NCBI GenBank assembly: GCA_910577165.1
Contig: CAJTLX010000007.1
Span: 1 to 64,000 of the forward strand
Origin: an uncultured Lachnospiraceae bacterium
GTDB taxonomy: Bacteria > Bacillota > Clostridia > Lachnospirales > Lachnospiraceae
Reading direction: 5' to 3'
DNA: 64,000 bases
Below are positions 33,648-43,081 of this stretch, one piece after another (position 1 is the first letter of the stretch; each line of letters opens with the position of its first letter). The notes beneath the pieces are model-generated. The model searched no databases, was not told where the DNA came from, and worked only from the letters and a program-made list of their open reading frames with translations. The position numbers and the translations under genes were made by a program.

Positions 33648-34664
33648 TTATATGGTTTCCGGGAGCACGATGCCAGCAGCGATCTTTTCGCTAACTTTCT
33701 GCTCCTTAAACGCTATACACTGAATGATGGAATTTTTGATCTCGACGCTCTTTGAACTGCCATGGCTTTTGACCACCAGCCCATTTAATCCCAACATCGG
33801 CGCGCCGCCGTACTGCGAGAGATCAAAATCTTTCAGTGCCTTTTTTAATTGCGGCTTTACTAATGCCGCACCGAGCGTGGAAACCGCAGTTGCCGTCATG
33901 CTCTGCTTGATCTTTTTAATAAGCACTGCTGCAACGCCCTCATAGAGCTTTAGTATGACATTTCCGACAAATGCCTCCGTGACAATTACATCCGCCGCAC
34001 CATTTGGAATTTCTCTTGCTTCAATGCTGCCGATGAAATTGATCTCATTACAGTTTTTCAGAAGAGGGAAGGTTTCTTTGACAAGCATATTTCCCTTTTC
34101 TTCCTCAACGCCGACATTTACGATCGCCACGCGTGGATTTTTTATGCCGACAACGTTCTCCATATAGATCGATCCCATTTTTGCAAACTGTACCAGATGG
34201 GAAGATCTTGCGTCCACATTCGCACCGCAGTCAATCAACAGTGAAACCCCGTTCATCGTAGGCATCAGTGGCGCAAGCGGAGGGCGTTCCACTCCCCTGA
34301 TGCGACCGACAATAAGCTGTGCGCCAACCAGGACAGCCCCGGTACTTCCCGCAGATACAAAAGCGTCCGCATCCCCCTTCTTGACCAGGTTAAGTGCTGT
34401 GACAATGGAGGAATCCTTCTTCTTTCGAATCGCGAGTACCGGAGCTTCATCGTTCGTAATAACCTCTCTTGCATCCACTACATGGAGTGCTTCCTGCGGA
34501 TAGTGATACAAGGAAATCTCCTTCTCGATCAGCTCTTTTTTGCCAGTTAAAAAGACTTCTACTTCCTCGCGCTCATTTACTGCTTCGATGGCTCCTTTTA
34601 CGATCTCTTTTGGAGAATGATCTCCACCCATGGCATCCACTGCGACTTTTACTTTTCTCTGCAT
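33648..34664 (-). CDS. plsX: Phosphate acyltransferase PlsX
   Basis: A 338-residue peripheral membrane enzyme that converts acyl-ACP to acyl phosphate for glycerolipid synthesis. Markers are the N-terminal 'VAVDAMGGDHSPKEIVKGA', 'ASVSTGAVLVGA'-like 'FVSAGSTGAVLVGAQ', 'PMLGLNGLVVKSHGSS' and 'IVTEAFVGNVILKLYEG'. A GTG at 34688 is in frame and follows AGGA closely; I prefer the ATG at 34664 because it gives the usual family N-terminus, but cannot exclude the longer form. It is first in the plsX-acpP unit behind the promoter at 34718-34746. Confidence 0.95.
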   Translation of the reverse strand: MQRKVKVAVDAMGGDHSPKEIVKGAIEAVNEREEVEVFLTGKKELIEKEISLYHYPQEALHVVDAREVITNDEAPVLAIRKKKDSSIVTALNLVKKGDADAFVSAGSTGAVLVGAQLIVGRIRGVERPPLAPLMPTMNGVSLLIDCGANVDARSSHLVQFAKMGSIYMENVVGIKNPRVAIVNVGVEEEKGNMLVKETFPLLKNCNEINFIGSIEAREIPNGAADVIVTEAFVGNVILKLYEGVAAVLIKKIKQSMTATAVSTLGAALVKPQLKKALKDFDLSQYGGAPMLGLNGLVVKSHGSSKSVEIKNSIIQCIAFKEQKVSEKIAAGIVLPETI

Positions 34665-34717
34665 CTTTCTGCCCAAACTTTCTTTCACGTAATCCTGTGG
34701 GACACTTTCCCTGTACC

Positions 34718-34746
34718 ACTATACTAAATCATTGACGAAAAATCAA
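34718..34746 (-). promoter_or_regulatory. Sigma-A promoter for plsX-acpP
   Basis: TTGATT (34746-34741), 17-bp spacer, TATAGT (34723-34718) on the minus strand, in the gap behind cheR. Predicted start is about 22-48 nt before the possible plsX starts. Confidence 0.6.
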
Positions 34747-34767
34747 CTATAATTTTTAAAATATATT

Positions 34768-35544
34768 TCACTTTCTGCGGTAAAAGAACGACTGATATGT
34801 ATCATAGCCAATCTTTTCCGGCTGTATAATCTGTTCGGTACTCCCGACAAAGAGGAAACATCCCTGTTTTAGTGCCGCGTTAAATTTGCGGTAGATCCCC
34901 TCCTTCGCCTCCTCAGTAAAATAGATTAATACATTTCTACATACAATCAGATCACAGCGATCCGGGTAAGGATCCTTTAAGAGATTATGCTCCTTAAACT
35001 CCACACATTTTTTGATTTCATCGCTGATTTGGTAGCTTGTGGTACTTACCGCCGTGAAATATTTTTTTAAGAATTCCGCCGGCAAACCTTTCAGGCTCTT
35101 GATATTGTACAGCCCCATACGTGCCTTGTCAAGTACCTGCTTGTCAATATCGGTTGCGATAATCTTGATTTTGTTAAGCGGCATAAATTTCGACAAAAGC
35201 ATAACGAGGGAATATGGTTCATCCCCTGTCGAACACGCGGCACTCCAGATTTTAAGCGACGAGGACTTTCTTAAAAGTTCCGGAAAAATCTGATGTTCAA
35301 GAAGTACCCACTGTTCCGGATTGCGGTAAAATTCGGATACGTTTATTGTTAAATAATTAACAAATTCTTCGAATAATGCCTTATCCTTTTTTAATGCCTC
35401 CACATACTGTTTGTAGGACGTATAGTGATGTTTTGTGATCAGGGAATCAATACGCCGCTTCATCTGCCGCTCCTTATAAGAATTCAGATCAATCTTGGTA
35501 AGCTGCAGTACATCTTTTTTAAATGATTCGTAACTGTCTGTCAT
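34768..35544 (-). CDS. cheR: Chemoreceptor glutamate methyltransferase CheR
   Basis: A 258-residue SAM-dependent enzyme that methylates glutamates of chemoreceptors during adaptation. The N-terminal helical domain has 'RIDSLITKHHYTSYKQYVEA', followed by 'LTINVSEFYRNPEQW'. The SAM site is 'KIWSAACSTGDEPYSLVM', with 'IIATDIDKQVLDKAR', and 'CDLIVCRNVLIYFTEEAKE' closes the Rossmann fold. It stands alone, far from other che genes, with AAGGAGG before its ATG. Likely substrates include the soluble receptor at 24358-25323. Confidence 0.93.
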   Translation of the reverse strand: MTDSYESFKKDVLQLTKIDLNSYKERQMKRRIDSLITKHHYTSYKQYVEALKKDKALFEEFVNYLTINVSEFYRNPEQWVLLEHQIFPELLRKSSSLKIWSAACSTGDEPYSLVMLLSKFMPLNKIKIIATDIDKQVLDKARMGLYNIKSLKGLPAEFLKKYFTAVSTTSYQISDEIKKCVEFKEHNLLKDPYPDRCDLIVCRNVLIYFTEEAKEGIYRKFNAALKQGCFLFVGSTEQIIQPEKIGYDTYQSFFYRRK

Positions 35545-35623
35545 AAATAAAACCTCCTTAGCGGTTATTCAGAAAACGCCCTCTTTATATTATTATTATC
35601 CCCGGAAAAATTTTCCGAAAAAA

Positions 35624-35650
35624 TTCCCGGAAGCGTGATGCCTCCGGGAA
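35624..35650 (-). terminator. Rho-independent terminator after ispH-rpsA
   Basis: TTCCCGGA pairs with TCCGGGAA and is followed on the minus strand by TTTTTTCGG. It lies 7 bp past the ispH-rpsA stop. Confidence 0.8.
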
Positions 35651-35656
35651 AATGGA

Positions 35657-37603
35657 TTACTCCTCAGTCGTCTCCGCTTCCTCTGCGTCATTTAATAATG
35701 CTTTCATGCTCAGACTGATCTTTTTATCCTCGCCGTTAAAGTCCACGATCTTCGCTGTGACCTCCTGACCGGTCTTTAAGATATCCGAAGGCTTCTCAAC
35801 ATGCTCTCTTGCAATCTGGGATACATGTAACAGTGCATCCACACCTGGAACCAACTCGATAAAAGCACCGAAATCCGTCATGCGTGCAACCTTGCCGGTA
35901 ACGATATTGCCAACCGCGTATTTCTCCGCCGCATCCTTCCACGGATTCTGATCTGGGAATTTTAAGCTGAGTGCGATCTTCTCCCCCTGGATATCCTTGA
36001 TAAATGCTTTTACCACATCACCTGCCTTAAATACCTTCTTCGGATTCTCAATCCTGCCCCAGGACATTTCAGAAATATGCAGAAGACCATCCGCGCCTCC
36101 AAGGTCAATAAACACGCCGAAATCCGTCACATTCTTTACCGTTCCCTCGATAACATCACCGACCTTAATTCTTGCAAACAACGCCTCGGCAAGCTCTTTT
36201 TTTCTTGCGACAAGAAGCTGCTTTCTATCGCCGATAATCCGTCTTCTGCGCGGATTGAATTCGCTGATCACAAACTCAATTTCCTGATCTTTATACTTCT
36301 CCAGATTTTTTTCATAGGTGTCGGACACAAGACTCGCCGGGATAAATACTCTCGACTCCTCAATCACAACGCTAAGTCCGCCCTCCAATACAGTGGAAAC
36401 TTTTGCTGTCAATACTTCATGGTTGTTAAACGCCTCCTCAAGGCGTTTGTTGCCGCGCTCGGCAATCAATTTTTTGTAGGTGAGAAGCACTTGGCCCTCG
36501 CCGTCATTGACTTTGAGTACCTTCGCACTCATTGTGTCGCCCTCCTTGACCAGAGTGCGCAGATCCACATTCGGGGTGTTGGTGTACTCGTTTCTGGTAA
36601 TAATACCATCTGCTTTATAACCAATATTAAGGACAATCTCATCTTCCTTAACGCGGATTACAGTGCCTTCGACTACCTCCCCATTGTGTATTGTCTTTAA
36701 AGACCCCTCCAATAATTGCTCAAAACTTTCTTCTGACATGCTGGTAAAAACCTCCTTGATAATATTATTTGGGGTGGATGCCCCTGCTGTAATACCTACG
36801 CTACGAAAAGATTTAAATGAATTTAAATCCAAGTCACCAAGTGTCTGTATATAGTAAGTATTCTCACATTCCTTTTTTGAAATTTCGAAAAGCTTCCCGG
36901 TGTTCGAGCTTTGCTTTCCTCCGATCACAATCATGGCATCCGATTGTCCGGCAAGCCTTGCAGCTTCTGCCTGACGTTCTTGTGTCGCGCTGCATATCGT
37001 ATTGACAACAATTATATCATACCTCTTTCTTTTAATAATTTCAACTAAATCTTGAAATTTCTTGTAATTAAAAGTCGTTTGTGCGACAATGCAGAGTTTT
37101 TTGTTTTTCGGAAATTCCAGTTTTTGTAAATCTTCACTATTATCTGTAATAAATACTGGAGTGCTGCTCCATCCTTTCGTCGCCTGTACTTCCGGATGGT
37201 TTATATCGCCGATCACAAGAATTTGATACCCAGATTTACTTTTTTCCTCCACAATACGATGAATTTTTTTTACAAACGGACAGGTTGCATCTTCAATTAA
37301 AAATTTAGGCTGCCCGGATTCATCCAAAAAAGAATGAATCTGTTGAAGTACATCCCGACTGACACCGTGGGATCGGATAATTATGGTTCCGGGAGGAAGA
37401 TCTTTTAATTCCGGCAAAGAAACACTCACCACACCGCGCCGTGCCAAATCGGCAACCACTTCCTCATTGTGGATGATTGGTCCTAAGGTATAGACTGCGC
37501 CGCGCTTTCCCTCGCCCGCGATGCTACAGGCCATATCCACTGCCCGCCTTACGCCAAAGCAAAACCCCGCCGTCTTTGCCACGGTGACTTTCACAGTGCG
37601 CAC
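35657..37603 (-). CDS. ispH-rpsA: Fused HMBPP reductase (IspH) and ribosomal protein S1
   Basis: A 648-residue bifunctional protein. Residues 1-285 are IspH, the last enzyme of the MEP isoprenoid pathway, with iron-sulfur cysteines in 'KTAGFCFGVRRAV', 'DATCPFVKKIH' and 'NTICSATQERQ', and the catalytic 'TAGASTPNNIIKEV'. Residues about 300-640 carry four S1 domains ('GEVVEGTVIRVKEDEIVLNI', 'KVGDVIEGTVKNVTDFGVFI', 'AVGNIVTGKVARMTDFGAFI'), which bind mRNA on the ribosome. The fusion is known in many Clostridia and supports that assignment. It overlaps the cmk end by 13 bp. Confidence 0.96.
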   Translation of the reverse strand: MRTVKVTVAKTAGFCFGVRRAVDMACSIAGEGKRGAVYTLGPIIHNEEVVADLARRGVVSVSLPELKDLPPGTIIIRSHGVSRDVLQQIHSFLDESGQPKFLIEDATCPFVKKIHRIVEEKSKSGYQILVIGDINHPEVQATKGWSSTPVFITDNSEDLQKLEFPKNKKLCIVAQTTFNYKKFQDLVEIIKRKRYDIIVVNTICSATQERQAEAARLAGQSDAMIVIGGKQSSNTGKLFEISKKECENTYYIQTLGDLDLNSFKSFRSVGITAGASTPNNIIKEVFTSMSEESFEQLLEGSLKTIHNGEVVEGTVIRVKEDEIVLNIGYKADGIITRNEYTNTPNVDLRTLVKEGDTMSAKVLKVNDGEGQVLLTYKKLIAERGNKRLEEAFNNHEVLTAKVSTVLEGGLSVVIEESRVFIPASLVSDTYEKNLEKYKDQEIEFVISEFNPRRRRIIGDRKQLLVARKKELAEALFARIKVGDVIEGTVKNVTDFGVFIDLGGADGLLHISEMSWGRIENPKKVFKAGDVVKAFIKDIQGEKIALSLKFPDQNPWKDAAEKYAVGNIVTGKVARMTDFGAFIELVPGVDALLHVSQIAREHVEKPSDILKTGQEVTAKIVDFNGEDKKISLSMKALLNDAEEAETTEE

Positions 37604-38265
37604 CTTTCCTTTACCAGTTCTACGATTTTTTCCGCAACCTCTTTCGCGCTAAGGGAGGAAGCGTCTACCAGAATGGCATCTTCTGCCCTTGTCAACGGGG
37701 AATTTTCCCTTTGCTCATCCTGCAGATCCCTGGCGAGAATCTCTTTTAGAATCTCTCCCTCATCGCAGGAAACGCCCCGTTCACAAAGCTCTTTAAAACG
37801 TCTGGTCGCCCTCACCTTTGCATCCGCTGTCAAAAAGATCTTCACCTCGGCCTCCGGCAGTACAATGGTTCCAATATCCCGCCCGTCCATAACCACGCTT
37901 GTCCGCGCGGCAAGTTCCTGCTGCAGTGAGCGAAGTTTTTTGCGCACTGGCGCAAGCGGCGCGAAATCCGATGCCAGATTGCCAATTTCCTGTGTGCGCA
38001 AAAGAGAAGTGACATCCTCGCCATTTAAGAATACTATCTGTTCCCCATCCTGGTAAGCGATATTTACGTTAAATTCTGGCAGAACTTCCAAAACGCGCTC
38101 TTTTTCCTCCGGTTTTATCCCCCGGCGAAAAAAAGCGAGTGCCAATGCCCGGTACATTGCTCCAGTATCCACATAGACAAACCCTAATTCCTTTGCTGCC
38201 ATCCGGGCAACAGTACTTTTGCCCGCCCCCGCCGGACCGTCAATTGCGACATTATAAACTTTCAT
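37591..38265 (-). CDS. cmk: Cytidylate kinase
   Basis: A 224-residue (d)CMP kinase. P-loop 'AIDGPAGAGKSTVARMAAK', CMP-binding 'YVDTGAMYRALAL', 'VVMDGRDIGTIVLPEAEVKI' and lid region 'RATRRFKELCERG' followed by 'RDLQDEQRENSPL'. The frame is open to 38328, but GAGGA 7 nt before the ATG at 38265 gives the normal start. The cmk-ispH-rpsA order is conserved in Clostridia. Confidence 0.95.
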   Translation of the reverse strand: MKVYNVAIDGPAGAGKSTVARMAAKELGFVYVDTGAMYRALALAFFRRGIKPEEKERVLEVLPEFNVNIAYQDGEQIVFLNGEDVTSLLRTQEIGNLASDFAPLAPVRKKLRSLQQELAARTSVVMDGRDIGTIVLPEAEVKIFLTADAKVRATRRFKELCERGVSCDEGEILKEILARDLQDEQRENSPLTRAEDAILVDASSLSAKEVAEKIVELVKERCAL

Positions 38266-38275
38266 CAAAAAATCC

Positions 38276-39544
38276 TCACTTTTGTTTATTTTCATGGCTG
38301 CCTGCAAGAAATCCACTTGACCAGGCAATCTGGAGATTAAACCCCCCGGTCAGAGCGTCCACATCAAGCACTTCGCCCGCGAAATACACTCCCCTTACAA
38401 GGCGCGACTCCATCGTGGAAGGATTGACCTCGCGCACATCGACACCGCCCTTTGTGATCACTGCCTCCGTATAGTCACCACTGGAAATAACTGGAAAACA
38501 CAGTCCCTTTAACAGTTCTACAATTCGCCTGCGCTCCTCCTTTTTTATCGCATTGACCTGCACTTCTGGTGAAATACCACTGAGTTCTATTATAACCCTG
38601 ATCAATTTTTGTGGCAATAGATGATCTAGCGCATTTTTAAAACATTTATTTTTTGCTTCATCAAAATCTCTCAGGATCCGCGCATCCAACTGTTCGGCTG
38701 ACAGCGCGGGTTTCAAATCGATAAAAAGCGACATACGGCACTGATCAAACAGCGGTGCGGCATAGCTGCTGGCACTTAAAATAACCGGTCCGCTCACCCC
38801 TGTGCCAGTGAAAACCAGCTCGCCGAAATCTTCATAGATCTCCTTCTTTCTTTTTTTCGTCTTTTCCTCCATCCAGGAATCCACAGTTAGCCGAATACGA
38901 ATATTTTTTAGAGAGAGTCCCTCTAATTCCTTTTGAAAAGGAGAATCCAGTACAAGCCCCACAAGAGCAGGATAACATTTTGTTACCTTATGGCCGAGTG
39001 CCTTTGCAAAGCGATATCCGTCCCCCGTTGCCCCCGTAGTTTTGTAGGATAAGCCGCCCGTTGCGACAATGCAGGCATCCCCGAAAACTTCCGTGCCGTC
39101 CGCTGTGACAAGAAAGGAAAACTGTCCGTCCTTTGCGCGGATTTCCTTCACTTTCGTATTTAAGGAAATGGTCACTTTCTGTTTTTTCAGCTCCTGCTCC
39201 AAAGCCCGGATAACATCGGAGGAGCGATCCGATACCGGAAAGACCCGCGCTCCGCGCTCCACCTTTGTGGAAAGCCCAATCGAATGAAAATATGCGATGG
39301 TATCCTGATTGGAAAAATGATGAAAGGCACTATATAAAAAACGTGGATTTGTTACCACGTTTTTGTACAAATCTTCCATATCGCAGGCATTTGTCAAATT
39401 GCAGCGACCTTTGCCAGTAATATATAGTTTTTTTCCAAGCTTTTCATTTTGTTCAAGCAATACCACCGTATGCCCGTTCTGCGCAGCTGCAATCGCTGCC
39501 ATCATCCCGGCGGCTCCGCCGCCTACAATCAGTATCCTCGCCAT
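38276..39544 (-). CDS. HI0933/BaiN-family flavoprotein
   Basis: A 422-residue NAD(P)/FAD-dependent oxidoreductase. FAD dinucleotide site 'ILIVGGGAAGMMAAIAAAQN', then 'KGRCNLTNACDM', 'DACIVATGGLSYKTTGATGD', and the C-terminal 'VITKGGVDVREVNPSTMESR' and 'GLYFAGEVLDVDALTGGFNL'-like 'GVYFAGEVLDVDALTGGFN'. The family is widespread; the bile-acid enzyme BaiN is a member, but the usual function is unknown and bile-acid activity should not be assumed. It is 10 bp upstream of cmk in the same leftward unit. Confidence 0.9.
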   Translation of the reverse strand: MARILIVGGGAAGMMAAIAAAQNGHTVVLLEQNEKLGKKLYITGKGRCNLTNACDMEDLYKNVVTNPRFLYSAFHHFSNQDTIAYFHSIGLSTKVERGARVFPVSDRSSDVIRALEQELKKQKVTISLNTKVKEIRAKDGQFSFLVTADGTEVFGDACIVATGGLSYKTTGATGDGYRFAKALGHKVTKCYPALVGLVLDSPFQKELEGLSLKNIRIRLTVDSWMEEKTKKRKKEIYEDFGELVFTGTGVSGPVILSASSYAAPLFDQCRMSLFIDLKPALSAEQLDARILRDFDEAKNKCFKNALDHLLPQKLIRVIIELSGISPEVQVNAIKKEERRRIVELLKGLCFPVISSGDYTEAVITKGGVDVREVNPSTMESRLVRGVYFAGEVLDVDALTGGFNLQIAWSSGFLAGSHENKQK

Positions 39545-39546
39545 AA

Positions 39547-40086
39547 TTACCTGCCCATATACACATAATTTAAATCAAAATTTCGATTTTCTGACTGGTA
39601 GGCTACACCGCCCGCCCGGAAAATAATCCCGGAATACTCGGAAAAATTATCCAGTAAACTCTGGGAGAGCGCGTCTAGGATCGCACTCTCAAGTCGGGAA
39701 CCCGCATAGCGGACTGGCACACTGTCGCTCTCAAAATCCACGATCAGATTTTCCTCCTCCACGGTTACATCCCGCAAGCTTACGACAACGGAAACATCCT
39801 CCATCGTCCCCGCCACATATTCTGCAAGTTCTCTTGGTGTCATGGTAACACTACCGGTAAGTACAGAAGTAACTTCAACTGTCTCCAGATCCTCAGAGAG
39901 AGTATAGTAAGTAATATCCGTCACTTCAATCGGAAACAGGGTGGACGTTTGCGTAAGCTGTGGTGCTTTGGTCGGAAATTCTGTAATCTCCTCATCCGGC
40001 GGCGGATTCTTACCGCAGCTTCCCATAGACAGCAGGAAAAGAGCTGCCGCCAAAAATACACATTTTGCTGCGAATTTCCTCCTCAT
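39547..40086 (-). CDS. GerMN-domain lipoprotein
   Basis: A 179-residue exported protein. The N-terminal signal peptide ('MRRKFAAKCVFLAAALFLL') ends in a lipobox-like SMGSC, so it is probably anchored to the outer face of the membrane. Residues about 55-165 resemble a GerMN domain ('LAEYVAGTMEDVSVVVSL', 'LIVDFESDSVP', 'LESAILDALSQSLLDNF', 'GGVAYQSENR'). GerM in Bacillus takes part in sporulation and germination; here the role is inferred only. The longer frame from 40116 lacks a matching signal start. It is 2 bp upstream of the flavoprotein gene. Confidence 0.78.
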   Translation of the reverse strand: MRRKFAAKCVFLAAALFLLSMGSCGKNPPPDEEITEFPTKAPQLTQTSTLFPIEVTDITYYTLSEDLETVEVTSVLTGSVTMTPRELAEYVAGTMEDVSVVVSLRDVTVEEENLIVDFESDSVPVRYAGSRLESAILDALSQSLLDNFSEYSGIIFRAGGVAYQSENRNFDLNYVYMGR

Positions 40087-40214
40087 CGTGCCACATCCTT
40101 TCCCAAAAAATTCCAAAAAAACTTTCCGGTTCCCGTCTGCTTTTCATTTCCTTCTATATTAGATGGTAACACAGAACTATGTCATTTCCATGTTAGCTTT
40201 ATGACAGCTTCTTG

Positions 40215-40757
40215 CTATTTCGTTCCCGCAGTAATTACCCTCCTGTTTTGATAAATATACACACAAAGTGAAATTACCGTTAACGCGACTGAGGCATAGA
40301 GAAAAAGTTGCTCTAAAACATTAAAAAACGCGCTGTCCAGATCGACGATAAAGAGTACACACATCACCATCTGCACCACCGTTTTTATTTTTCCCCAATA
40401 GTTTGCGGCAATCACGATATTATTATCCGCCGCAATCAGCCGAAACCCGCTGATAATAAATTCTCTGCCGATAATCAGGACAACTACCCATGCAGAGACT
40501 GTACCAAACTGAACGAAACAGATAAATGCCGAACATACCAGCAATTTATCTGCAAGCGGATCCATAAATTTTCCGAAATCCGTCACAAGATTATTTTTGC
40601 GCGCCAAGTACCCGTCAAGAAAATCCGAGGCGGAGGCGACGGAAAAAATAACTGCGGCGATATAATTTCCGGCAGAAATTCCAGGAGCCAGCATAAAAAT
40701 CAGAAAGACCGGAACCATACACGCCCGAAATACAGTAATTTTATTTGGTAAATTCAT
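40215..40757 (-). CDS. pgsA: CDP-diacylglycerol-glycerol-3-phosphate phosphatidyltransferase
   Basis: A 180-residue membrane enzyme that makes phosphatidylglycerol phosphate. The CDP-alcohol phosphatidyltransferase motif D-x2-DG-x2-AR-x8-G-x3-D-x3-D is visible in 'SDFLDGYLARKNN' and 'DFGKFMDPLADKLL' near residues 42-70. About five membrane helices follow. It is next to rimO on the same strand, a frequent Firmicutes neighbour pair, and supplies substrate for the cardiolipin synthase encoded nearby. Confidence 0.94.
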   Translation of the reverse strand: MNLPNKITVFRACMVPVFLIFMLAPGISAGNYIAAVIFSVASASDFLDGYLARKNNLVTDFGKFMDPLADKLLVCSAFICFVQFGTVSAWVVVLIIGREFIISGFRLIAADNNIVIAANYWGKIKTVVQMVMCVLFIVDLDSAFFNVLEQLFLYASVALTVISLCVYIYQNRRVITAGTK

Positions 40758-40804
40758 ATACTACCTCTTTTCCGCATACCGCAAAACCTGTTCTCGGTAC
40801 GCAA

Positions 40805-42127
40805 TTATATTGCCTTGCCAATCAGATCATAGCCCTTCGCTTCCATAATTTTAACGCGGACAAAATCCCCCGATAGATATTCGTCCTGCCCATAAAAGAA
40901 AATATATCCATCCACCTTTGGCGCATCCATATAGGAGCGTCCAAGAAATACATCCTCCTTAACAAGTTTGCCCTCCACCATCACATCAAGCACTCTTCCT
41001 ATCATCCCTTCCGCATTTTCAAAGGCGATCTGCTGTTGTATGTGCATAAGTTCTTTCTGGCGTTTTGTCTTTACCTTCTTTAAAATCTGATCTTTTCGCT
41101 TTGCGGCTGGTGTGCCCTCCTCTTTTGAGTAGGGAAAAACACCCAAGCGGTCAAAACGCATTTTTTTTATAAAATCTTTCAACTCCTCGTGATCCTTATC
41201 GGTCTCGCCCGGAAATCCGGTGATTAACGTGGTGCGCAGCACAATATCCGGAATTTCAGAGCGCAGTTTTGCAATTAGTTTTTCCAGTTCCGCTCGGTTT
41301 GTGCGCCGCCCCATCGCGTGCAGTATCTGGTCGGAGGCATGCTGGATTGGCATATCAAGGTAATGACATAATTTTTCGCCTCTCTTCATCCGCTCGATCA
41401 GTTCGTCAGTAATTTCCTCCGGATAACAGTATAATAGCCGTATCCAGGAAATCCCCGAAATCGCAGCAAGCCGATCAATCAACTCCACCAAACTTTTTTT
41501 ATGATATAGATCTATACCATAGAGTGTTGTCTCCTGAGCAACTAAAATCAGTTCCCTACAGCCACCCTCCGCAAGAAACTCTGCCTCTGCGATTAACCTC
41601 TCCATCGGGATGCTCCGGTAATTGCCACGCATTTTTGGGATGGCGCAATAGGTGCAGTGCTTGTCGCACCCTTCTGCAATTTTTAAGTAGTTGGTGTATC
41701 CCCCCGTGGTACTAACGCGCTTCGTATCCGGCAGGGGAAGTGCATCCATCTCCCGAAATACACTCTGTGCCTTTCCCGCGATCACACTCTCAATCACCGG
41801 GACAATCGCGTCATAGCTGGTGGTGCCCACCATCGCATCCACCTCCGGAATCTGCTCTTCAATTTCCTTTCGGTAACGCTCGGCAAGACATCCTGCTACA
41901 ATTAACGCTTTTAAACGTCCATCTTTTTTGTATTCCGCCATCTCAAGGATCGTGTCAATACTCTCCTGCTTTGCATCGTGGATAAAGCAGCAGGTATTGA
42001 TCACGATAACTTCTGCATCCTCCTCCGTCTCCGTCAGCGAATACCCCGCATCACGCAAAAGGCCTAGCATCACTTCGCTGTCCACTAAATTCTTGTCGCA
42101 TCCTAGCGAGATAAAACACACATTCAT
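40805..42127 (-). CDS. rimO: Ribosomal protein S12 methylthiotransferase RimO
   Basis: A 440-residue radical-SAM enzyme that methylthiolates Asp of ribosomal protein S12. N-terminal domain with cluster cysteines 'FISLGCDKNLVDSEVMLG', 'VINTCCFI' and 'VAGCLAERY'; radical-SAM 'AEGCDKHCTYCAIPKMRG'; and a C-terminal TRAM domain (about 375-440, 'VLDVMVEGKLVKEDVF'). 'CDKNLVDSE' is typical of RimO rather than MiaB. The ATG at 42127 follows an AGGG site inside the longer frame from 42142. Confidence 0.95.
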   Translation of the reverse strand: MNVCFISLGCDKNLVDSEVMLGLLRDAGYSLTETEEDAEVIVINTCCFIHDAKQESIDTILEMAEYKKDGRLKALIVAGCLAERYRKEIEEQIPEVDAMVGTTSYDAIVPVIESVIAGKAQSVFREMDALPLPDTKRVSTTGGYTNYLKIAEGCDKHCTYCAIPKMRGNYRSIPMERLIAEAEFLAEGGCRELILVAQETTLYGIDLYHKKSLVELIDRLAAISGISWIRLLYCYPEEITDELIERMKRGEKLCHYLDMPIQHASDQILHAMGRRTNRAELEKLIAKLRSEIPDIVLRTTLITGFPGETDKDHEELKDFIKKMRFDRLGVFPYSKEEGTPAAKRKDQILKKVKTKRQKELMHIQQQIAFENAEGMIGRVLDVMVEGKLVKEDVFLGRSYMDAPKVDGYIFFYGQDEYLSGDFVRVKIMEAKGYDLIGKAI

Positions 42128-42221
42128 AAGAAAACCCTGCAATTCTAATTTATTTTTTAGCTATTTATTCATTTAATATGCTTTCCGCGCTTTATGCAAA
42201 GCATGGTATTAGTGTATGTTT

Positions 42222-43070
42222 CTAGTCTAATATATTTTCTGTACTTTGCAGACAATTTACCATAAGCATCGCGATGGTCATCGGACCAACACCGCCGGGC
42301 ACGGGCGTAATGTAGGAAGCCTTCTCCTTGACGGAATCAAAATCCACATCGCCGCAAAGTTTCCCATTCTCCTGTCGGTGAATGCCGACATCAATCACCA
42401 CAGCACCATCTTTTATATATTCTTCTGTGATGAATTTCGGTTTTCCAAGTGCCGCGATTAAGATATCGGCGCGCCCGGTAATCTCGGCAAGATTTTTTGT
42501 GCGGGAATGGCAGACGGTCACTGTACCATTTTCGCGTAACAAAAGTGCTGCCATCGGTTTGCCGACAATATTGCTGCGCCCGACCACCACGCATTCCTTT
42601 CCCTCAATAGAAATGCCAGTGCGTTTTAATAGTTCAATAATGCCCGCAGGGGTACAGGAAACAAACCCCTTTGTCCCAACATTTAACCGCCCGACATTTT
42701 GCACATGGAACCCATCCACATCCTTGTCCGGAGAGATCGTCTGGATTACGTTTTCCTCGCTGATCTGCTCTGGCAGCGGAAGCTGTACCAAAATCCCATT
42801 CACATCCGCTCTCCCATTGAGTTCCTCAATCAGAGAAAGCAGTTCCTCCTGAGTGGTTTCTTCTGGAAGCTCATAGGAGAGTGAGCGAAATCCCACATAT
42901 TCACAAGCTTTCTTTTTATTTCCGACATAGACACTTGAAGCTGGGTCTGCACCCACTTGAATTACGGCGAGCGTCACAAAAATTTCCCTTTTGGCAAGTT
43001 CTGCCACCGCCACTTTCACTTCCTCCTTGATTTGCGCGGATATCTTTTTTCCATCAATAATCTCTGCCAT
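42222..43070 (-). CDS. folD: Methylenetetrahydrofolate dehydrogenase/cyclohydrolase FolD
   Basis: A 282-residue cytosolic bifunctional enzyme interconverting methylene-, methenyl- and formyl-tetrahydrofolate. Catalytic Tyr/Lys region 'SVYVGNKKKACEYVGF', 'VNGILVQLPLPEQI', 'SPDKDVDGFHVQNVG', and the NAD(P) site 'CVVVGRSNIVGKPMAALL' followed by 'VIDVGI' and 'TPVPGGVGPMTIAML'. The long frame from 43244 runs into the cardiolipin synthase gene; AAGGAGG upstream of 43070 sets the start. Confidence 0.95.
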   Translation of the reverse strand: MAEIIDGKKISAQIKEEVKVAVAELAKREIFVTLAVIQVGADPASSVYVGNKKKACEYVGFRSLSYELPEETTQEELLSLIEELNGRADVNGILVQLPLPEQISEENVIQTISPDKDVDGFHVQNVGRLNVGTKGFVSCTPAGIIELLKRTGISIEGKECVVVGRSNIVGKPMAALLLRENGTVTVCHSRTKNLAEITGRADILIAALGKPKFITEEYIKDGAVVIDVGIHRQENGKLCGDVDFDSVKEKASYITPVPGGVGPMTIAMLMVNCLQSTENILD

Positions 43071-43081
43071 ATAGCCCTCCT